From contig JAJRQB010000066.1 in the NCBI GenBank assembly GCA_024280485.1, forward strand, positions 1 to 52,762: DNA of 52,762 nucleotides. Reading direction: 5' to 3'. The notes below the pieces were generated by a model. That model was given only the letters and a program-made list of their open reading frames with translations, ran no database searches and was not told the DNA's origin. This DNA is from Deltaproteobacteria bacterium. Its GTDB lineage: Bacteria > Desulfobacterota > Desulfuromonadia > Desulfuromonadales > Geopsychrobacteraceae. Positions 49,710 to 52,762 of this stretch are shown here, one piece after another (within the stretch, counting starts at the first letter, position 1; every line of letters begins with the position of its first letter). The position numbers and the translations under genes were made by a program.

Positions 49710-52097
49710 TTAGTTGCGTAGCGGTTTGCCCTTTTTCAGCATGTGTTGAATCCGCTCGACGGTCTTCTTGTTGCCGCACAGACTCATGAAGGCTTCCCGC
49801 TCCAACTGCAGCAAGTACTGCTCCGAGATCAGGGTACCGGCTGGCACATCGCCGCCGGTAATGACGTCGGCAATAACGCCGCCCATCTGTGCTTCGTACT
49901 CGGTGACGTATCCACCCATCTGCATGTTCCACAGCTGACTCTTGATGCTGGCAGCGATGCTTCGTCCCGGGGCCGGAATATTCTCGACCGGCCGCTGGGG
50001 ACGGTAGTTAACGGCCAAGCCCAGCACCTTCTGCTTGGCGTCGGCGATCAGTCGATCGGCATCCATGCTGATACTGTCGCCGGCGCGCAGATAGCCCATA
50101 TCCCTGAGCTCGGCCGCGCCCATCGAGACCTTGGCCATGCCGATCTGCTGGAAGTTCTTGAAGAGGAAGGGAGTGACATCGGTGTCGTACTGACGCGCAA
50201 GCTCCACTGCCCGCAGACACATCTCCTTGGTGCCGCCACCGGCAGGCAACAGACCGACGCCGATCTCGACCAATCCCATATAGGTTTCGGCATAGGCATT
50301 GATGGCATCGGCGTGCAGGCTAAATTCGCAACCACCACCCAGGGTCATACCGAAGGGGGCCGCTACCACAGGCACCTTGGCGTATTTAACCGCCATGGTT
50401 GCCTTCTGGAAGGACCGCACCATCATATTGATATCTTCATAGGCTCCTTCAGCCAGGGCCACTGCCATCAGCATCAGATTGGCGCCAACTGAAAAGTTGT
50501 TTCCCTGATTGCCGATTACCAGACCAACCCCTTCGCTTTCAGCTCGCTGGACAGCCTTGTGGGTCATGGAGAGAATGTCGCCGCTGATGGCATTCATCTT
50601 TGAGTGAAATTCAAAGCCGAAGACCCCGTCGCCCAGGTCGATCAGCGAGCAGTTGGCATTCTTCTCCACCACGCCACCGGCTTTTTTGAGAATCTGCAGA
50701 TCTATTTGCCCTGCTTTTACCTCTACCTGCCGATATTCTCCACTCAGCAAGTCGTAATACTCCTTCTGACCTGCCTGATTAAAGCGGTAGAAGGTTTCAA
50801 CCGATTTAAGCGCTGCGGGGACGGCGATCCCGTCTTTTTCTGCCCGCTGAACAAAGGTCTGCACGCCGATGGCGTCGAGCATCTCGAAAGGACCGATCTC
50901 CCAGTTGAAGCCCCATTTCATGGCGTTGTCGACATTGACCACATCATCGGCGATCTCGGGAATACGGTTGACGGTGTAGATCAGGGTGTCGCGTAGCGAT
51001 TTCCAGGCGAACTCAGAGCCCTTGTCATTGCCGGCAATCACCATCTTGACCCGCTGGGCCGGATCATCGACCTGTTTGACCGCCTGTACCGAAGGGAACT
51101 TCGGCCTTTCAGCCGGTTTATACTCGCCGTTGCGGTAGTCGTAGTAGAAGATCTGCCGTTTACCGTCGACCTTCTCCTTCTTATAAAATCCGGCCTTACT
51201 CTTGTTGCCGAGTAGCCCCTGTTCGATCATCCGGGTCATGAACCCCGGGACCCTGAAGACCTCACGCTCCTCGTCGTTCGGCAATAGCTCATAGGAATTG
51301 TTTCCAACATGGGCCAAGGTATCGAGGCCAACCAGATCTGATGTGCGGAAGGCTGCGGACTTGGGACGGGCAGTAGCCGGACCTGCGACACTGTCGACCT
51401 CCTCGACGGTCATGCCCATCTCGACCATGTGCTCGATCCCCTTATAGATGGCGTAGACCCCGATCCGGTTGGCGATGAAATTGGGAGTATCCTTGGCGTA
51501 GACGATCCCCTTACCGAGCCTGCGGCTGATGAATTCACCCAGCCCTGAGACGATGGCGGGATCGGTGTCGTTGCAAGGAACGATCTCCAGCAGTCTCATG
51601 TAGCGCGGCGGATTAAAAAAATGGGTCACAAGGAAGTTTTTGCGCACCTCGGACGGCAATGTTTTAGCAATCTCATTGACCGACAGGCCGCTGGTATTAG
51701 TGGACAGGATAGCCCCCGGAGCCAGATGAGGCACCACTTTAGCGAACAGCTCCTTCTTAATCGGCATATGCTCGATGACCACCTCGATCACCCAGTCGCA
51801 CTGCTGAAGCTTGCCCAAGTCATCATCAAAGTTTCCAACCTCGATCTGGGCGGCAAATTCCTTCAGATATAGAGGTGCGGGTTTCATTTTCAGTAGCCCC
51901 TGCAGGCCGTTTTGCGCTACGCGGTTACGCACCTGAGGGTTTTCCAGATTCAGGCCAGAGGTCTGTTCTTCCTGGCTCAATTCCCGCGGCACCATATCGA
52001 GCAGCAGAACTTCCAACCCGGCATTGGCCAGGTGGGCGGCGATAGTGGCGCCCATTACCCCGGCGCCGAGCACGGCTACTTTTTCAATCTGTCTCAT
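49710..52097 (-). CDS. fadB: 3-Hydroxyacyl-CoA dehydrogenase / enoyl-CoA hydratase fusion
   Basis: A two-function beta-oxidation enzyme of 795 residues. The NAD-binding dehydrogenase comes first: VAVLGAGVMGATIAAHLANAG at residues 8-28, then TNTSGLSVNEIA and THFFNPPRYMRLLEIVP; its C-terminal parts continue to about residue 400. The enoyl-CoA hydratase domain is last: FSVGANLMLMA and FGMTLGGGCEFSLHADAI with the oxyanion-hole glycines. This order is the reverse of E. coli FadB and is common in deltaproteobacteria. GGAG is seven bases before ATG. It is the first gene of the fadB-fadA-acd operon, driven from a promoter with an operator copy. Confidence 0.93.
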   Translation of the reverse strand: MRQIEKVAVLGAGVMGATIAAHLANAGLEVLLLDMVPRELSQEEQTSGLNLENPQVRNRVAQNGLQGLLKMKPAPLYLKEFAAQIEVGNFDDDLGKLQQCDWVIEVVIEHMPIKKELFAKVVPHLAPGAILSTNTSGLSVNEIAKTLPSEVRKNFLVTHFFNPPRYMRLLEIVPCNDTDPAIVSGLGEFISRRLGKGIVYAKDTPNFIANRIGVYAIYKGIEHMVEMGMTVEEVDSVAGPATARPKSAAFRTSDLVGLDTLAHVGNNSYELLPNDEEREVFRVPGFMTRMIEQGLLGNKSKAGFYKKEKVDGKRQIFYYDYRNGEYKPAERPKFPSVQAVKQVDDPAQRVKMVIAGNDKGSEFAWKSLRDTLIYTVNRIPEIADDVVNVDNAMKWGFNWEIGPFEMLDAIGVQTFVQRAEKDGIAVPAALKSVETFYRFNQAGQKEYYDLLSGEYRQVEVKAGQIDLQILKKAGGVVEKNANCSLIDLGDGVFGFEFHSKMNAISGDILSMTHKAVQRAESEGVGLVIGNQGNNFSVGANLMLMAVALAEGAYEDINMMVRSFQKATMAVKYAKVPVVAAPFGMTLGGGCEFSLHADAINAYAETYMGLVEIGVGLLPAGGGTKEMCLRAVELARQYDTDVTPFLFKNFQQIGMAKVSMGAAELRDMGYLRAGDSISMDADRLIADAKQKVLGLAVNYRPQRPVENIPAPGRSIAASIKSQLWNMQMGGYVTEYEAQMGGVIADVITGGDVPAGTLISEQYLLQLEREAFMSLCGNKKTVERIQHMLKKGKPLRN

Positions 52098-52141
52098 TCA
52101 TCTTCTCCAAACTCAGCAAGGTAACTTCGTCAGACCATCAA

Positions 52142-52203
52142 ACTGACTGGCCATGCAGTCAAACGGTTGGCTCACCTATACATCGCCTTTACGTTCAGGT
52201 CAA
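52142..52203 (-). promoter_or_regulatory. Promoter with operator (site I) for the beta-oxidation operon
   Basis: On the minus strand: TTGACC (52203-52198), a 17-base gap, TATAGG (52180-52175). Downstream of it, ACTGACTGGCCATGCAGTCA (52142-52161) has perfect TGACTG and CAGTCA arms with a wider centre than the other copies; as an 18-mer it matches the ideal form at 14 positions. The promoter resembles those at 2738 and 43458. Confidence 0.7.
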
Positions 52204-52622
52204 GGGGTTTTAGAACGATTTTCTACTAACACGAATTTTCAAAATAAATTTTACTACCCCATTCATCGACTTAGAGCTCAACATCCTCCGGACGAAACCA
52301 GTCAAGTAGCCTATTGAGATCGTTAGGTGGATCCTGATATAGAGTCAACCTCCCTGAAAGTCGACTCATACATTATTTGCGAGAATCAAGGTTGACGGGA
52401 AAAAGTATTACCGATCTGAAACCGACAAGAGGACTAGCCCTCCTCTTATCATTCAACAATTTCAGACACTTAGAATGTTTTGACGTAGGGATTGACGTAG
52501 TTTTGTTCTTGAATTTTGCCTGGTTTCTCCCCTAACCCCCTCTCCTTGTGCCTGTTCTGCGCCCCATTTCTAAAATCACTCTCTGTTTCATTATAAGAAG
52601 AAGAGGAGAGCATTTGCTGAAC
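52204..52622. other. Gene-free stretch between the fad promoter and the IS element
   Basis: No supported gene. A 32-codon frame on the minus strand (52271-52369) has no ribosome site and no recognisable relatives. A short hairpin, AAGAGGA-x7-TCCTCTT, lies near 52427-52447. Confidence 0.4.
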
Positions 52623-52762
52623 TGTAGTGGTTCAATAAAACCGGACACCAATTAAGGTGGTATAGTCGCCACCTAACGAGAGGTGTTCAATGAACCAAAG
52701 AAACAGACGATCATTCACAAAAGAGTTCAAGCACGAAGCGGCCAGCCTAGTTGTTGACCAAG
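52623..52762 (+). mobile_element. IS3-family insertion sequence, left end
   Basis: The terminal repeat probably begins near 52623 with TGTAGTGGTTCAATAAAACC and contains CCGGACA, and the transposase orfA starts 67 bases in. The element runs beyond the window, so its right end, target duplication and exact subgroup cannot be seen. Confidence 0.7.
52690..52762 (+). CDS. IS3-family transposase OrfA, N-terminal fragment (cut by window edge)
   Basis: Twenty-four codons are visible, from the ATG at 52690 with AGAGG six bases upstream. The peptide reads MNQRNRRSFTKEFKHEAASL and continues VVDQ, the usual N-terminus of the IS3-family OrfA helix-turn-helix protein that binds the element's ends. The remaining OrfA and the OrfB catalytic part lie beyond the window. 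Confidence 0.8.
   Translation, partial: MNQRNRRSFTKEFKHEAASLVVDQ

Noticed and set aside
52271-52369. 32-codon minus-strand frame containing DPPNDLNRLLDWFRPEDVEL
   Set aside because: No ribosome site and no recognised family; perhaps a relic of a mobile element, but unsupported.

Overview
The window reads as the chromosome of an anaerobic Gram-negative bacterium, most likely a deltaproteobacterium of the Desulfuromonadales/Desulfuromonadota type (inference). The reasons are a tungsten/molybdenum aldehyde:ferredoxin oxidoreductase, an oxygen-independent (radical SAM) sulfatase-maturating enzyme, a beta-oxidation set of Geobacter-like layout (hydroxyacyl-CoA dehydrogenase domain ahead of the hydratase domain, then thiolase and acyl-CoA dehydrogenase), ETF, and many exported or outer-membrane proteins. 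No rRNA, tRNA or CRISPR was seen. Almost everything lies on the minus strand; only the TetR regulator and the two genes after it, and the IS fragment at the right edge, are on the plus strand.

Layout, left to right. 1-2.7 kb: aldehyde ferredoxin oxidoreductase (cut by the window edge), a MoaD/ThiS-like protein and a long-chain acyl-CoA synthetase. 2.9-9.5 kb: an envelope operon DUF1302, DUF1329, Ycf48-like and MMPL/RND permease. 10-15 kb: DUF3604, DUF1214, DUF1254, parvulin isomerase and HupE/UreJ. 15.3-17.3 kb: a second DUF3604 gene. 17.4-21.2 kb: class III aminotransferase, class II (fuculose type) aldolase and FGGY kinase. 21.5-28.5 kb: anaerobic sulfatase maturase, MFS transporter, two Tat-exported sulfatases each with a related four-helix membrane protein, and a tiny Cys-rich ORF. 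28.8-33.5 kb: NicO fragment, third sulfatase, fructose-bisphosphate-type aldolase and a second FGGY kinase. 33.9-37.4 kb (+): TetR regulator, endonuclease/exonuclease/phosphatase-fold protein and a second class III aminotransferase. 37.6-39.8 kb: multi-PAS SpoIIE-type phosphatase. 40.2-40.4 kb: palindromic repeat element. 40.5-43.2 kb: etfB, etfA, a ribbon-helix-helix protein and an IclR regulator. 43.5-46.5 kb: MerR, pyruvate kinase and GAPDH. 46.6-52.1 kb: fadB-like, fadA-like and acyl-CoA dehydrogenase. 52.6 kb to the end: left end of an IS3-family element.

The main discovery is a shared operator. An 18-bp pseudo-palindrome, ideal form ACTGACTGTACAGTCAGT, recurs with 13-18 matches in front of eight transcription units, usually overlapping or directly following a recognisable -35/-10 promoter. 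The only perfect copy, embedded in a 30-bp perfect palindrome, sits just after the tetR gene. The eight units cover aldehyde oxidation and acyl activation, the envelope operon, the DUF3604 operon, the aminotransferase/kinase/aldolase operon, the sulfatase operon, the EEP/aminotransferase operon, ETF and beta-oxidation. I infer that one TetR-family repressor controls one large catabolic programme.

My reading of that programme (inference) is the breakdown of a sulfated or phosphorylated lipid whose head is a 2-amino-1,3-diol, as in sphingoid bases. Periplasmic sulfatases would remove sulfate. A class III aminotransferase would turn the amine into a 1,3-dihydroxy-2-ketone. An FGGY kinase would phosphorylate O1, and a DHAP-type aldolase would split the product into DHAP and a fatty aldehyde. 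GAPDH and pyruvate kinase would take the triose, and AOR, acyl-CoA synthetase, beta-oxidation and ETF would take the aldehyde. The aminotransferase/kinase/aldolase set is present twice, with aldolases from two unrelated families. No ceramidase or glycosidase is present in the window, so the complete substrate is unknown.
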